Counted from the stretch's first letter, positions 10,655 through 19,720 are shown. The stretch is DNA of 64,000 nt from an uncultured Roseateles sp. (GCF_963422335.1 NZ_OY729424.1:868001-932000); one strand, 5' to 3'. Numbers and translations: made by a program. The notes: a model not told the origin generated them from the letters alone.

Positions 10655-11763
10655 GCCGCGAACTGATTGCCGTCTCGGCTCAGCAGCGTCATCAGCTTGG
10701 GGTGGATGAAGAGCTTTTCCTTGCCCACGGTCATCTCCCGGAGCACGCCCAGCGCTGCTAATTCCTTCAGGTAGCGGGAGGCCGCCTGGCGCTGGGCAAC
10801 ACCCTTGTCCACCAGGTCAGCGATGCGGCAGTACGGCTGCTCGAAGATCACATCGACCAGCTCTCGGGTGTAGATCTTGGGGGCGCGGCTGCGTACGAAC
10901 TCGGTGGTGTGCTCGGCCAGGGCGCGGATGGCCGCTATCTTGGCGGTGGTCCACTGCGATGTGGTCTCCACCGCCTTGAGCATGAAGAGCACCCAGGGCT
11001 CCCAGGCCTGGTCGCGCGTCACATCCAGCAGCAGGCGGTAATAGTCGGCCTTGTTGGCGATGATGTGGCGGCTCAGGTAGAGGATGGGCAGCTGCAGCAG
11101 GTCTTGCTGTATCAGGAACAGGATATTGAGGACCCGCCCGGTGCGGCCATTGCCATCGGTGAACGGATGAATCGCCTCGAACTGATAGTGGCCAACAGCC
11201 ATGCGCACAAGCGGGTCCAATTGCGCTTCGTTGTGAAGAAAGCGTTCCCAGTTGGCGAGCAGCTCGCTCAGGGTGGCTTCGCCCTCTGGCGGCGTGTAGA
11301 TGACCTCGCCGGAGCGGTCATTGGCCAACTGGGTGCCCGGGGTGCGGCGGATATCCATGTCCACACCCTTGAGCGTGCGGCAGATCTCGACCGCGGTCGC
11401 GGTGCACAGCGGCCGGGTTTTGAGTGACTGGAAGCCTCGGTGCAGGGCCGAGCGGTAGCGCAGCGCCTCCTTGGTCGCCGGATCGGCATGAGCGTCGCCC
11501 TGGGCGTGCTGAAACAGCTGGTCGGCAGTGGTGACGATGTTTTCGATCTCCGAGCTGTCCTTCGCCTCCAGCAGCGGAATCGTGTTGATCAACATGGTCT
11601 GGTTCGGGATCAGCTCGGCCGCCTGCTTCAGCTCGGCCAGGGCCACCCGGGCGGTGATGCAGGCCTTGAGGATGGTCTTGCCTTCCAGCTCATGCGCCGG
11701 TGGAAGGCGTGGCAGCTGGTTGTGGGGTTGCTCCGGGGCCCAGGGGGCGGCTGCAATGTTCAT
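10645..11763 (-). CDS. Fic family protein (AMP-transferase) with C-terminal winged helix
   Basis: A 372-residue Fic enzyme, expected to transfer AMP to a hydroxyl side chain of a target protein. The catalytic motif HPFTDGNGRTGR is at residues 199-210. The autoinhibitory helix motif (S/T)xxxE(G/N) is present near the N-terminus as SSEIEN (70-75), placing it in the N-terminally inhibited class. The last 80 or so residues resemble a winged helix (RQAASRYLKELAALGVL), hinting at DNA binding. The ATG at 11763 is preferred over an upstream TTG at 11826. It is monocistronic and has palindromic repeats in its promoter. Confidence 0.85.
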   Translation of the reverse strand: MNIAAAPWAPEQPHNQLPRLPPAHELEGKTILKACITARVALAELKQAAELIPNQTMLINTIPLLEAKDSSEIENIVTTADQLFQHAQGDAHADPATKEALRYRSALHRGFQSLKTRPLCTATAVEICRTLKGVDMDIRRTPGTQLANDRSGEVIYTPPEGEATLSELLANWERFLHNEAQLDPLVRMAVGHYQFEAIHPFTDGNGRTGRVLNILFLIQQDLLQLPILYLSRHIIANKADYYRLLLDVTRDQAWEPWVLFMLKAVETTSQWTTAKIAAIRALAEHTTEFVRSRAPKIYTRELVDVIFEQPYCRIADLVDKGVAQRQAASRYLKELAALGVLREMTVGKEKLFIHPKLMTLLSRDGNQFAAYG

Positions 11764-11783
11764 GATGACAAAAAGCCATTCTT

Positions 11784-11861
11784 GCGACAGGTGGGCCAGC
11801 TTATGTCGTTGGCGGCGACAGGTCAATGGAACGTGTCGCTAAAATATAAAAATGGCGACAC
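11784..11861 (-). promoter_or_regulatory. Fic promoter with GCGACA/TGTCGC operator array
   Basis: GTGTCGC (11833-11839) and GCGACAC (11855-11861) form a perfect inverted repeat around an AT-rich 15-base core that could hold the -10 of a minus-strand promoter. Further GCGACA copies lie at 11784-11789, 11815-11820 and 11885-11890, and a TGTCG at 11804-11808. A repressor or autoregulatory site is inferred, with the Fic protein's own winged helix as a candidate binder. Confidence 0.55.
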
Positions 11862-11916
11862 ATCGAGAAAGCGTGCTGCTGCGAGCGACATGTGATGCGC
11901 CCGGCCGTATACGCCC

Positions 11917-12636
11917 TCAAGTCCTCGCCATTTCCCTCAACCGTTCCAGCTCCCGCACCACGATCAGCCGCCCGGCGCGGGCGATCACGCCGTCGCCCTC
12001 CAGCTGGGTGAACACATGCGACACGCTGACCCGTGACAGGCCGCAGATATTGCCCATCTCCTGCTGGGTGAAGGGGATGGATATCCGCATGCCCTCGGGG
12101 GAGGGGCGGCCGTAGCTGTTGAGCAGGCCCAGCAGGTGGTGGCTGACGCGGCGCCTGGCCGAGTTGGCGCCGTGCAGGGCCAGGTGCTGCAGCATGATAC
12201 GAAAGCGCAGGCTGGTCAGGGCCTGGTGTTGCCGGGCCAGCGCAGGGCTGCGGGCGAGGGCGGCCAGCATTTCGGCCATGGGCACGGCGCAGACCTGCGC
12301 CTCGGTGATGGCCACTGCCGACATCACGTGGCGGAGGCTGGCCGGTGCGCCGCAGTCGCCCAGCAGGCCGCTGGGGCCCACGATCATCAGGTGGCGCTCC
12401 TTGCCGTCGATGGCGTTCGAGGTCAGGCGCATGCGGCCCTGCTCCAGCACATAGGCGTAGCGGGCCTCCTGGCCTTCCAGGAACAGCACCTCCTCCATGG
12501 CCAGGGTGCGGCGCCGGTAGCCGCGCGTGACCTCGCTCCAGTCGAAGCGCAGATCGGTCAGCCAGGCGGACACGATGGCTTCGCCGCTGGGGGCGGGGGC
12601 AGCTTCGGGGCTGGGGTGCTGGGCGAGGGCCGACAT
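11917..12636 (-). CDS. Crp/Fnr family transcription regulator
   Basis: A 239-residue regulator with an N-terminal cyclic-nucleotide-binding-like beta barrel (about residues 35-140) and a C-terminal helix-turn-helix, IPFTQQEMGNICGLSRVSVS (about 184-205). There is no FNR-type N-terminal cysteine cluster, so oxygen sensing by an iron-sulphur cluster is unlikely; the effector is unknown. It is divergent from the ABC importer operon starting at 12790, with a symmetric Crp-type site between them, so it probably controls that operon and itself. Confidence 0.87.
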   Translation of the reverse strand: MSALAQHPSPEAAPAPSGEAIVSAWLTDLRFDWSEVTRGYRRRTLAMEEVLFLEGQEARYAYVLEQGRMRLTSNAIDGKERHLMIVGPSGLLGDCGAPASLRHVMSAVAITEAQVCAVPMAEMLAALARSPALARQHQALTSLRFRIMLQHLALHGANSARRRVSHHLLGLLNSYGRPSPEGMRISIPFTQQEMGNICGLSRVSVSHVFTQLEGDGVIARAGRLIVVRELERLREMART

Positions 12637-12707
12637 GGTCTGTTTTATCGAATTTCAGGCTGGGCGGGGGGCGTCCCGGGTTTCCCCCGGGGCTTGATAC
12701 GGCTCAA

Positions 12708-12725
12708 CTGTAAAGCGGCTTACAG
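12708..12725. promoter_or_regulatory. Predicted Crp/Fnr-type operator
   Basis: CTGTAA-N6-TTACAG is a perfect inverted repeat with the 6-6-6 spacing used by Crp/Fnr dimers. It sits in the 153-base gap between a Crp/Fnr gene and the importer operon, 65 bases before the importer start codon. The repeat is seen; the assignment to the neighbouring regulator is inferred. Confidence 0.6.
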
Positions 12726-12789
12726 CCGGCGCGGCAGCGGCTCCCTACGATCGGCGCACCACCACCCCTGCCACCGATGGAGCAAGCCC

Positions 12790-13986
12790 ATGCACAAGAA
12801 ATTAGCGATTGCCCTTTCTGCCGCCCTGCTGGTTTGCGGCGCACAGGCCCAGGACACCAAGATCGGCGCGCTGATGGACGTCACCGGCCCCATCGCCAGC
12901 TTCATGCCGCCGCTGCAGAACGCCGCCGCGCTGGCCATCAAGCATGTCAACGCCCAGGGCGGGCTGCTCAAGGGCAAGGCGGTGCTGGTGGTCGGTGACA
13001 CCCAGGGCGTGGCCCAGTCGGCGGTGGATGCCGCCGGCAAGCTGGTGAATCTGGAGAAGGTGCCGGTGGTGATGGGCGCCTTCATGTCGGGCACGACGAT
13101 GGCCGCGGCCAGCGCCTCGACGATTCCTGCCGGGGTGGTGCTGCTCTCGCCCACGGCCACCACGCCGGCGATGACGAATCTGGACGACAAGGACCTGGCC
13201 TACCGCCTCGTGCCCTCCGACAACTACCAGGGCGAGGTGCTGGCCCGCATGGTGCTGAAGGCCGGCATCAAGAAGGTGGCCGTCACCTATGTCAACAACG
13301 ACTACGGCGTGGGCATTGGCGGCACCTTTGTCGAGGCCTACAAGGCCGCAGGCGGCACCGTCACGGCCGCGATCAAACACGAAGAGAAGAAGAACTCCTA
13401 CCGCTCGGAGCTGGCCACCCTGGCCGCCGGCGGCGCCGAGGCGCTGGTGGTGGTGGCCTATGCGGGTGACAGCGGCGGCACCATCGTCAAGCAGTCGCTG
13501 GAAGGGGGGCTGTTCAGCCGCTTCATCGGCACCGACGGCCTGCGCGATGAGGCGCTGATCAAGGAAGTGGGCGCCAAGGCGCTGGCCACCTCCTTCTTCT
13601 CGTCGCCCACCTCGCCGGCCGACAACGCCGCCCAGGGCATGCTGCACAAGCTGTTCAACGACGAGTTCAAGGCCGGCGCCGACAAGGCCTTTGTCGACCA
13701 GACCTATGACGCCACCTTCATGTCGGCGCTGGCGATCGAGAAGGCCGGCACGGCGGACCGCAGCAAGATCGCGGCTGCGCTGCGCAGCATCGCCACCGGC
13801 AAGGGCGAGGTCGTGCGCCCCGGCGAATGGGCCAAGGCCAAGAAGCTGATCGCCGAGGGCAAGGCGCTGACCTATGTGGGCGCCGGCGGCGCCTATGTGT
13901 TCGATGCCAAGGGCGATGTGAAGGGCAATATCGGCAAGTTCGTCGTCGATGGCACCAAGTACAAGCAGATCGAAATCATCCAGTAA
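12790..13986 (+). CDS. ABC transporter substrate-binding protein, branched-chain amino-acid type
   Basis: A 398-residue periplasmic binding protein with a clear signal peptide (MHKKLAIALSAALLVCGAQA, cleavage before about residue 21). The mature part begins TKIGALMDVTGPIASF, typical of type I (Leu/Ile/Val-class) binding folds. It delivers an unknown ligand to the permeases encoded downstream. It is the first gene of a run of seven same-strand genes that mostly overlap by one to four bases. The start ATG at 12790 is set by the signal peptide. Substrate cannot be assigned, since this family also carries amides, urea and aromatic acids. Confidence 0.9.
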   Translation: MHKKLAIALSAALLVCGAQAQDTKIGALMDVTGPIASFMPPLQNAAALAIKHVNAQGGLLKGKAVLVVGDTQGVAQSAVDAAGKLVNLEKVPVVMGAFMSGTTMAAASASTIPAGVVLLSPTATTPAMTNLDDKDLAYRLVPSDNYQGEVLARMVLKAGIKKVAVTYVNNDYGVGIGGTFVEAYKAAGGTVTAAIKHEEKKNSYRSELATLAAGGAEALVVVAYAGDSGGTIVKQSLEGGLFSRFIGTDGLRDEALIKEVGAKALATSFFSSPTSPADNAAQGMLHKLFNDEFKAGADKAFVDQTYDATFMSALAIEKAGTADRSKIAAALRSIATGKGEVVRPGEWAKAKKLIAEGKALTYVGAGGAYVFDAKGDVKGNIGKFVVDGTKYKQIEIIQ

Positions 13987-14000
13987 GCCAGCGACCCCAC

Positions 14001-14801
14001 GTGCTCAGCCTTAACCACATCAGCAAGTCCTTTGGCGGCGTGCTGGCGGTCGATGACCTCACCCTGACCCTGAAGCCCGGCGCCATCACCGGCCTGATAG
14101 GCCCCAACGGCGCCGGCAAGACGACGGCCTTCAACATCCTGGCCGGCAGCCTGGAGCCCAGCCGGGGCCAGGTCTTGCTGGAGGGGCGCGACATCACGGT
14201 CCTGCAGCCGCATCAGCGCGCGGCGCTGGGCATTGCCCGCACCTTCCAGCTGGCCCATGAGTTTGGGCGGCTCAGCGTGATCGAGAACCTGATGGTGGCG
14301 GCCGACTGCCAGGCCGGCGAGAACGTCTTCAACACCGTGTTCCGGCGTGGCCGCTACCGGCGCGCCGAGCAGGCGGTGCAGGCCCGTGCGCAGGACCTGC
14401 TGGGCTTTCTGGGCCTGGGCGCGCTGGCGCTGCAGCCGGCCGGCAGCCTGTCGGGCGGGCAGAAGAAGCTGCTGGAGCTGGGCCGGGCGCTGATGCGCGA
14501 ACCGCGCGTGGTGCTGCTCGACGAAATCGGCGCCGGCATCAACCGCACGCTGCTGGGCCAGATTGCCGAGATGCTGTTGCAGCTGCGCGCCGAGCGCGGC
14601 ATCACCTTCTGCCTGATCGAGCATGACCTCGACTATGTCTCCAAACTCTGCGATGAGGTGTTCGTGATGGCCAATGGCCGCCTGCTGGCCCAGGGCTCGG
14701 TGGCCGAGGTGCGGGCCGACGAGCGGGTGATAGAAGCCTATTTCGGTGGCGGCACGTTCGAGGATGTGGCCTTGCAGCATCCCACCGGGGCCAGGCCATG
14801 A
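14001..14801 (+). CDS. ABC transporter ATP-binding protein, LivG type
   Basis: A 266-residue ATPase subunit. Walker A GPNGAGKTT (34-42), signature LSGGQKKLLEL, Walker B VVLLDE and a switch histidine in LIEHD are all present. The GTG at 14001 is chosen because it gives the conserved start LSLNHISKSFGGVLAVDDL; no nearer ATG fits. It starts 14 bases after the binding-protein gene and overlaps the next ATPase gene by four bases (ATGA), so the pair is translationally coupled. Confidence 0.9.
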   Translation: MLSLNHISKSFGGVLAVDDLTLTLKPGAITGLIGPNGAGKTTAFNILAGSLEPSRGQVLLEGRDITVLQPHQRAALGIARTFQLAHEFGRLSVIENLMVAADCQAGENVFNTVFRRGRYRRAEQAVQARAQDLLGFLGLGALALQPAGSLSGGQKKLLELGRALMREPRVVLLDEIGAGINRTLLGQIAEMLLQLRAERGITFCLIEHDLDYVSKLCDEVFVMANGRLLAQGSVAEVRADERVIEAYFGGGTFEDVALQHPTGARP

Positions 14802-15520
14802 CCGCACTGCTCGAGATCCGGGGCCTGAGTGCCGGCTATGGCGGCGCGCCCATCATCGAGGGCATCAACATGGACGTGCAGCCGCAGGAGGTGCGCGTCA
14901 TCGTCGGGCCCAATGGCGCGGGCAAATCGACGCTGCTGAAGACACTGTTCTCGTTGACCACCCGGGTGGCCGGCAGCATCCGCTTCCAGGGCCGTGACAT
15001 CACCGGCATCCCCACGTCCAGGCTGGTGCCGCTGCGTATGGCCGCCGTGCCGCAGACGCGCAATGTCTTCCCCACGCTCAGCGTGGCCGAGAACCTGGAC
15101 ATCGGCACCTATGCCGCACCGCAGGTGGATGCCAAGGCGATGCTGGAGCGGGTGTTCGCGCTATTCCCCATCCTGAAGGACAAGCGCAAGCAGGCCGCCG
15201 GCGAGCTGTCGGGCGGCCAGCGCCAGATGGTGGCCATAGGCCGCGCGCTGATGAGCGACCCCGCCCTGCTGCTGCTGGACGAGCCCACGGCCGGCCTGTC
15301 GCCGCTGCTGCTGGAGCTGGTGTTCCAGCAGATCCTCGACATCCGCCAGACCGGCGTGACCGTCATCATGGTCGAGCAGAACGCGCGCCAGGCGCTGCGC
15401 ATCGCCGATGTGGGCACGGTGCTGGTCGGCGGGCGGCATTTCATCTCGGACCACGGCCTGGCCCTGCTGGCCAACGATGAAGTGCGGCGCAGCTTTCTGG
15501 GCGGAGGGGCGGCTCAGTGA
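14798..15520 (+). CDS. ABC transporter ATP-binding protein, LivF type
   Basis: A 240-residue second ATPase of the same importer. Walker A GPNGAGKST, signature LSGGQRQMVAIGRALM, Walker B LLLLDEPTAGLSP and the following VEQN are typical of LivF. It overlaps the preceding gene by four bases and the next permease gene by one base. Together with the LivG-type subunit it would form the heterodimeric motor of the importer. Confidence 0.92.
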   Translation: MTALLEIRGLSAGYGGAPIIEGINMDVQPQEVRVIVGPNGAGKSTLLKTLFSLTTRVAGSIRFQGRDITGIPTSRLVPLRMAAVPQTRNVFPTLSVAENLDIGTYAAPQVDAKAMLERVFALFPILKDKRKQAAGELSGGQRQMVAIGRALMSDPALLLLDEPTAGLSPLLLELVFQQILDIRQTGVTVIMVEQNARQALRIADVGTVLVGGRHFISDHGLALLANDEVRRSFLGGGAAQ

Positions 15521-16407
15521 TGATGTTTCTGAACCTCTACCTGATCCCGGCGCTGGCGCTGGGCAGCATCTACGCGCTGGGTGCCGTCGGCATCTCGATG
15601 ATTTACGGCATCCTGCGCTTCTCGCACTTCGCCCATGGCGATGTGATGACCTTGGGTGCCTACGGCGCGCTGACGGCCGTCTATGCCCTTGGCTGGCACC
15701 CGCTGGCCGCCCTGCCCTTCGGCATTGCGCTGGCCGTGGCCGCCGCGCTGCTGGCCGACCGCGCGTTTTACAAACCGCTGCGCCGGCTGCCGACCATCTA
15801 TGCGGTGATCGCCTCGTTCGGCGTGGCGCTGATGCTGCGCTCGCTGATACAGCTGGTGTGGGGGCCGCAGAACCGCGTGTTCGTCGAGGGCGTGCGCCTG
15901 CCGTTGGTGCTGTTCGACAGCCTGCGCGTCTCGCCGCTGCATGTGCAGGCCATTGTCATCACCCTCGTGCTGGGTGTGGCGCTGCATCTGTTCCTGAGCC
16001 GCACGCGCATAGGCCGCTCGATGCGGGCGGTGGCCGATGACGCCGATCTGGCCGCCGTGGCTGGGCTGGAGCCCGAGCGCGTGATCCGCTGGACCTGGGT
16101 CATCGGCGCGGCGCTGGCCGCCACCGCTGGCGTGCTGGCCGGCATGGACACCCAGGTGCACGCCAATATGGGCTGGAACCTGCTACTGGCGATGTTCGCC
16201 TCGGCCCTGCTGGGCGGCATTGGCAAGCCGATGGGTGCGCTGGCCGGTGGCTTTCTGATCGGGCTGGCCGAGGAGCTGTCGACCTATCCCTGGCTGGGCA
16301 CCGAGTCGCTGGTGTCGCCCAGCTACAAGAGCGCGGTGGCCTTTGTGATCATGGTGCTGGTGCTGCTGCTGCGCCCCCAGGGCCTGCTGCGCGGGAGGCT
16401 GCTGTGA
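15520..16407 (+). CDS. ABC transporter permease, LivH type
   Basis: A 295-residue inner-membrane permease with many hydrophobic helices and the LivH N-terminus LIPALALGSIYALGAVGISMIYG. The conserved EAA-like cytoplasmic region, with RTRIGRSMRAVADDADLAAVAG, is present. The ATG at 15520 overlaps the upstream stop codon (TGATG); a GTG one codon earlier is also possible. It ends overlapping the next permease gene by one base. Confidence 0.9.
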   Translation: MMFLNLYLIPALALGSIYALGAVGISMIYGILRFSHFAHGDVMTLGAYGALTAVYALGWHPLAALPFGIALAVAAALLADRAFYKPLRRLPTIYAVIASFGVALMLRSLIQLVWGPQNRVFVEGVRLPLVLFDSLRVSPLHVQAIVITLVLGVALHLFLSRTRIGRSMRAVADDADLAAVAGLEPERVIRWTWVIGAALAATAGVLAGMDTQVHANMGWNLLLAMFASALLGGIGKPMGALAGGFLIGLAEELSTYPWLGTESLVSPSYKSAVAFVIMVLVLLLRPQGLLRGRLL

Positions 16408-17384
16408 TGGACCTGGACGGACTGATTCAGTACGGGGTCGGCTTCCTGATTGCCGGCGGCATCTACGCGCTGCTGTGCCTGGCGCTGAACGTGCAATGGG
16501 GCTATGGCGGCCTGTTCAATGCCGGCGTGGCGGGCTTCTTCGCGGTGGGGGCCTACACCTCGGCCATCCTCACCGCCGCGCCCTCGGGCGGGCGCCATGT
16601 CGGTGGTTTTGCCTTGCCGATACCTGTGGGCCTGCTTGGGGCCGCGGCGGTGGCCGCCATCACCGGCTGGGCGGTGGCGCGCATCTGCGTGCGGCTGAAG
16701 AGCGATTACCTGGCCATGGCCTCGATAGGCATTGCCGAGATCCTGCGCCTGGTGATCGTCAACGAGCAGTGGCTGACCAATGGCAGTCTGGGCATTGCCA
16801 ATATCCCGCGGCCCTTCGAGGCGTGGGTGGGTGGCGAGGCCTCGGCCTGGGTGTTCGCGGCGGTGGTCTGGGCCGTGGTGGGTTTCAGCTGGTGGGTCTG
16901 CAACCGGCTTTATGCCAGCCCCTGGGGCCGGGCCTTGCGCGCGATACGCGACAACGAGGAGGCCGCGCGCGCCGTCGGCAAGAACGTCGATGCGCTGCGC
17001 CTGCAGACCTATGTGATCGGCTGCGCGCTGATGGGCGTGGCAGGGGCCCTGTCGGCCAGCTACTTCAAGTTCCTGTCGCCGGCCGCGACCGATCCGCTGC
17101 TGATCACCTTTCTGGTCTGGGTGATGCTGATTGCCGGCGGCAGCGGCAACAACCGCGGCGCGGTGGTCGGTGCGCTGGTGATCTGGGGCATCTGGTCGGC
17201 CACCGAGATCCTGACCGCCCGCCTGCCGCCCGACTGGACGGCCCGCTCCTCCTATGTGCGCATGCTGCTGGTGGGCCTGCTGCTGCAGTTCGTGCTGCAG
17301 CGCTACCGCGGCGGCCTGGTGCCCGAACGCTCGCCGCCGCTGCGGCTGGACCCTGAAACTCCCCCGAGAAGCACGTCATCATGA
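16407..17384 (+). CDS. ABC transporter permease, LivM type
   Basis: A 325-residue partner permease. It shows LivM-type sequence such as YALLCLALNVQWGYGGLFN near the start and RALRAIRDNEEAARAVGKNV in the cytoplasmic loop that contacts the ATPases. The ATG at 16407 shares a base with the preceding stop; a GTG one codon earlier is an alternative. It overlaps the downstream VOC-bicupin gene by four bases, which ties the transporter to the two enzymes that follow. Confidence 0.9.
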   Translation: MDLDGLIQYGVGFLIAGGIYALLCLALNVQWGYGGLFNAGVAGFFAVGAYTSAILTAAPSGGRHVGGFALPIPVGLLGAAAVAAITGWAVARICVRLKSDYLAMASIGIAEILRLVIVNEQWLTNGSLGIANIPRPFEAWVGGEASAWVFAAVVWAVVGFSWWVCNRLYASPWGRALRAIRDNEEAARAVGKNVDALRLQTYVIGCALMGVAGALSASYFKFLSPAATDPLLITFLVWVMLIAGGSGNNRGAVVGALVIWGIWSATEILTARLPPDWTARSSYVRMLLVGLLLQFVLQRYRGGLVPERSPPLRLDPETPPRSTSS

Positions 17385-18505
17385 GCCAAGACCTCGTTCC
17401 CAGCATCCGCTCCGCGCAGTTCGTGCTGGGCTGCACCGACCTCGGCGCGACGATTCAGTTCCTGACCGGGCGCCTCGGCTTCAAGGTGCGCATGATCATG
17501 CCGTCCGAGGCGCCGGCCCTGGCCCTGCTCAGCGGCCACGGCTGCAATGTGCGGCTGGAGCTTGGTGAGCTGGTGGCGCCGGCACGGCTGCGCCTGCTGT
17601 GCGACCTGGCCCGGCTGCCCGCCGGCACCCCGGCCGAGCTACAGGGCCCGGACGGCTTGATCGTGGAGGTCGCCGACGCCCAGCCGCCGGTCGACGTGCC
17701 CGCGGGCACGCAGGAGTTCGTGCTGACCCGCCTGGCCGGCCCCGAGAGCTGGGGTGTGGGCCGCGCCGGCATGCTGTACCGCGACCTGATCCCTTCGCGC
17801 CTCGGTGGGCGCTTCGTCGCCTCGCACATCCTGATTCCGCAGGGCGGCCCGGTGCCCGACTATGTGCACTACCACCGCGTGCGCTTCCAGATGATTTTCT
17901 GCAAAAAGGGCTGGGTGCGCCTGGTCTATGAAGACCAGGGCGAGCCCTTCATCCTCAGCGCCGGTGACTGCGTGCTGCAGCCGCCCGAGATACGCCACCG
18001 CGTGCTCGAAGCGTCCGACGGCATGGAGGTGGTCGAGGTCGGCTGCCCGGCCTTGCACGAGACGCTGGGCGACCCCGAGATGCCGCTGCCCACCGGTGCC
18101 GATCTGCCCCAGCGCCTGTATGGCGCGCAGAAGTTCGTGCGCCATGTCGCGGCCGAGGCGGAATGGATGCCCTCGCGCCTGGCCGGCTTCGAGGCGCGTG
18201 ACACCGGCATTGCCTGGGCCACCGAGGGCCTGGCCGGCGCGCGGGTGCTGCGGCCGGCGGCGCAGGCCCCGGCGCTGGCAGCCGACCCGCTGGTGGTGGG
18301 CGCTGCCGGCGCCCATCAAGCCGAGTTTGTGTTCTTCTTCGTGCTGGCCGGCGCCACCGCGCTGCACAGCCAGGCGCTGGGTCCGCACGCGCTGCAGACG
18401 GGCGACTGCTGCGTGCTGCCGTCGGGGGCCGACTACCGCTTCACCCCTGACCCCGGACTGGAATTGCTGGAGGTCACCCTGCCCGCCGTGGTGGCGGCAT
18501 CATGA
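17381..18505 (+). CDS. VOC-like and double-cupin fusion protein
   Basis: A 374-residue soluble protein. Residues 1-110 resemble a vicinal-oxygen-chelate (glyoxalase-like) module (AQFVLGCTDLGATIQFLTGRLGFKV). Residues about 120-240 are a cupin with a plausible metal site (YVHYHRVRFQMIF, then AGDCVLQPPEIRHRVLE), and about 255-370 a second, more degenerate cupin (LQTGDCCVLPSG). The order suggests a small-molecule dioxygenase, isomerase or binding protein, but no reaction can be assigned. Four-base overlaps on both sides place it in the importer operon, so it likely acts on the imported compound. Confidence 0.75.
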   Translation: MSQDLVPSIRSAQFVLGCTDLGATIQFLTGRLGFKVRMIMPSEAPALALLSGHGCNVRLELGELVAPARLRLLCDLARLPAGTPAELQGPDGLIVEVADAQPPVDVPAGTQEFVLTRLAGPESWGVGRAGMLYRDLIPSRLGGRFVASHILIPQGGPVPDYVHYHRVRFQMIFCKKGWVRLVYEDQGEPFILSAGDCVLQPPEIRHRVLEASDGMEVVEVGCPALHETLGDPEMPLPTGADLPQRLYGAQKFVRHVAAEAEWMPSRLAGFEARDTGIAWATEGLAGARVLRPAAQAPALAADPLVVGAAGAHQAEFVFFFVLAGATALHSQALGPHALQTGDCCVLPSGADYRFTPDPGLELLEVTLPAVVAAS

Positions 18506-19635
18506 GCTTCCCGTTCGCTGCCGAGCGGGCGCTGTTCCCCATCCTGCGCCACAGGGCCCAGCTGTCCAGCTGCTCGCAAAGCGCGCTGTCCACGCCGGTG
18601 GCCGAGGCGATGGCGGGCTATATGGCGGGGTGGCAGGAGCAGGGCATGAACTGGGTGGGCTGGGGCCAGGCGCTGGACCAGGCCAAGGCCGAGTTCGCCC
18701 GGCTGATCGGCGCCGAGGCGGCCGATATCGCGGCCATGTCCTGCGTGTCCGACCTGGCCTCGTCGATAGGCAACTGCCTGAGCTTCGATGCCGAGCGTGA
18801 CGGCATCGTGCTGGGCGAGATCGACTTCCCGTCGATGGGTCATGTCTGGCTGGCGCAGCAGGGGCGGGGCGCGCAGGTTCGCTTTGTCGGCAGGCCGGGC
18901 CAGGCGACTATCGCGCTGGAGGACTACGAGGCGGTGATTGATGCGCGCACGCGGCTGGTGTCGGTGTCGCAGGTGTCGTATCTGAACGGCTTCAGGCAGG
19001 ACATTGCCGCCATCGCCCGGCTGGCCCACGCCCAGGGTGCGCTGCTGTTCGTCGATGCCTACCAGTCGGTCGGCGCCATGGCCATCGACGTGCTGCGCGA
19101 CGACATAGACCTGCTGGTCTGCGGCGCGCAGAAGTTCCTGCTCGGCTGCCCCGGCATTGCCTTCATGTATGTGCGGCGCGGCCTGGCCCAGAGCCTGAAG
19201 CCGGCCAACACCGGATGGTTCGGCCGCGTCAACCCCTTTGCTTTCGACATCCACCGGCTGGACTATGCCGACGGCGCCCGCCGCTTCGACACCGGCACGC
19301 CGCCCTACATCAATGCGGTGGCCGCCAATGCCGGCATGGCGCTGCTGAACCGCGTGGGTGTGGCGCGGGTGGAGGCGCATATCGAGCAGCTGTCCGGCGT
19401 GGCCCTGCAGGTGGCCGGCGATCTGGGCCTGCCCATCGCCAGCCCGCGGGAGGTGAAGTTGAAGGGCTCGAACACGGCGATCTTTGTCGACGACTCGGCA
19501 GCGGTCGAGCGGCGCATGGCGGAGCGGGGCTTCGTCGTCTCGGCGCGCGGGCCGGTGGTGCGCGTGGCGCCGCATTTCTACAACACCGAGCAGGAGGTCG
19601 AGGCGGCGATGGTGGCGCTGGCGGGCTGCTTGTAG
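18502..19635 (+). CDS. PLP-dependent aminotransferase class V family enzyme
   Basis: A 377-residue fold-type I PLP enzyme. The PLP lysine is in DLLVCGAQKFLLG, preceded by the aspartate of LLFVDAYQSVGA, and a C-terminal substrate loop DTGTPPYINAVAAN is present. The class includes kynureninase, cysteine desulfurases and several lyases; the N-terminus SSCSQSALSTP is kynureninase-like but the overall identity is not settled. It overlaps the VOC-cupin gene by four bases and ends the operon, suggesting cleavage or transamination of an imported amino compound. Confidence 0.82.
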   Translation: MSFPFAAERALFPILRHRAQLSSCSQSALSTPVAEAMAGYMAGWQEQGMNWVGWGQALDQAKAEFARLIGAEAADIAAMSCVSDLASSIGNCLSFDAERDGIVLGEIDFPSMGHVWLAQQGRGAQVRFVGRPGQATIALEDYEAVIDARTRLVSVSQVSYLNGFRQDIAAIARLAHAQGALLFVDAYQSVGAMAIDVLRDDIDLLVCGAQKFLLGCPGIAFMYVRRGLAQSLKPANTGWFGRVNPFAFDIHRLDYADGARRFDTGTPPYINAVAANAGMALLNRVGVARVEAHIEQLSGVALQVAGDLGLPIASPREVKLKGSNTAIFVDDSAAVERRMAERGFVVSARGPVVRVAPHFYNTEQEVEAAMVALAGCL

Positions 19636-19720
19636 CCAGGGAACCGATTCGAGGCCGGGACGTCAGACCGGATAATGGGGCCCCCTTTCCCCTCTTCCCC
19701 TGTCCGAATCGTCTGGAGCC

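Noticed and set aside
12136..12789. Extended N-terminus for the ABC binding protein
   Set aside because: It would overlap the Crp/Fnr gene on the other strand and bury the clear signal peptide beginning at 12790.
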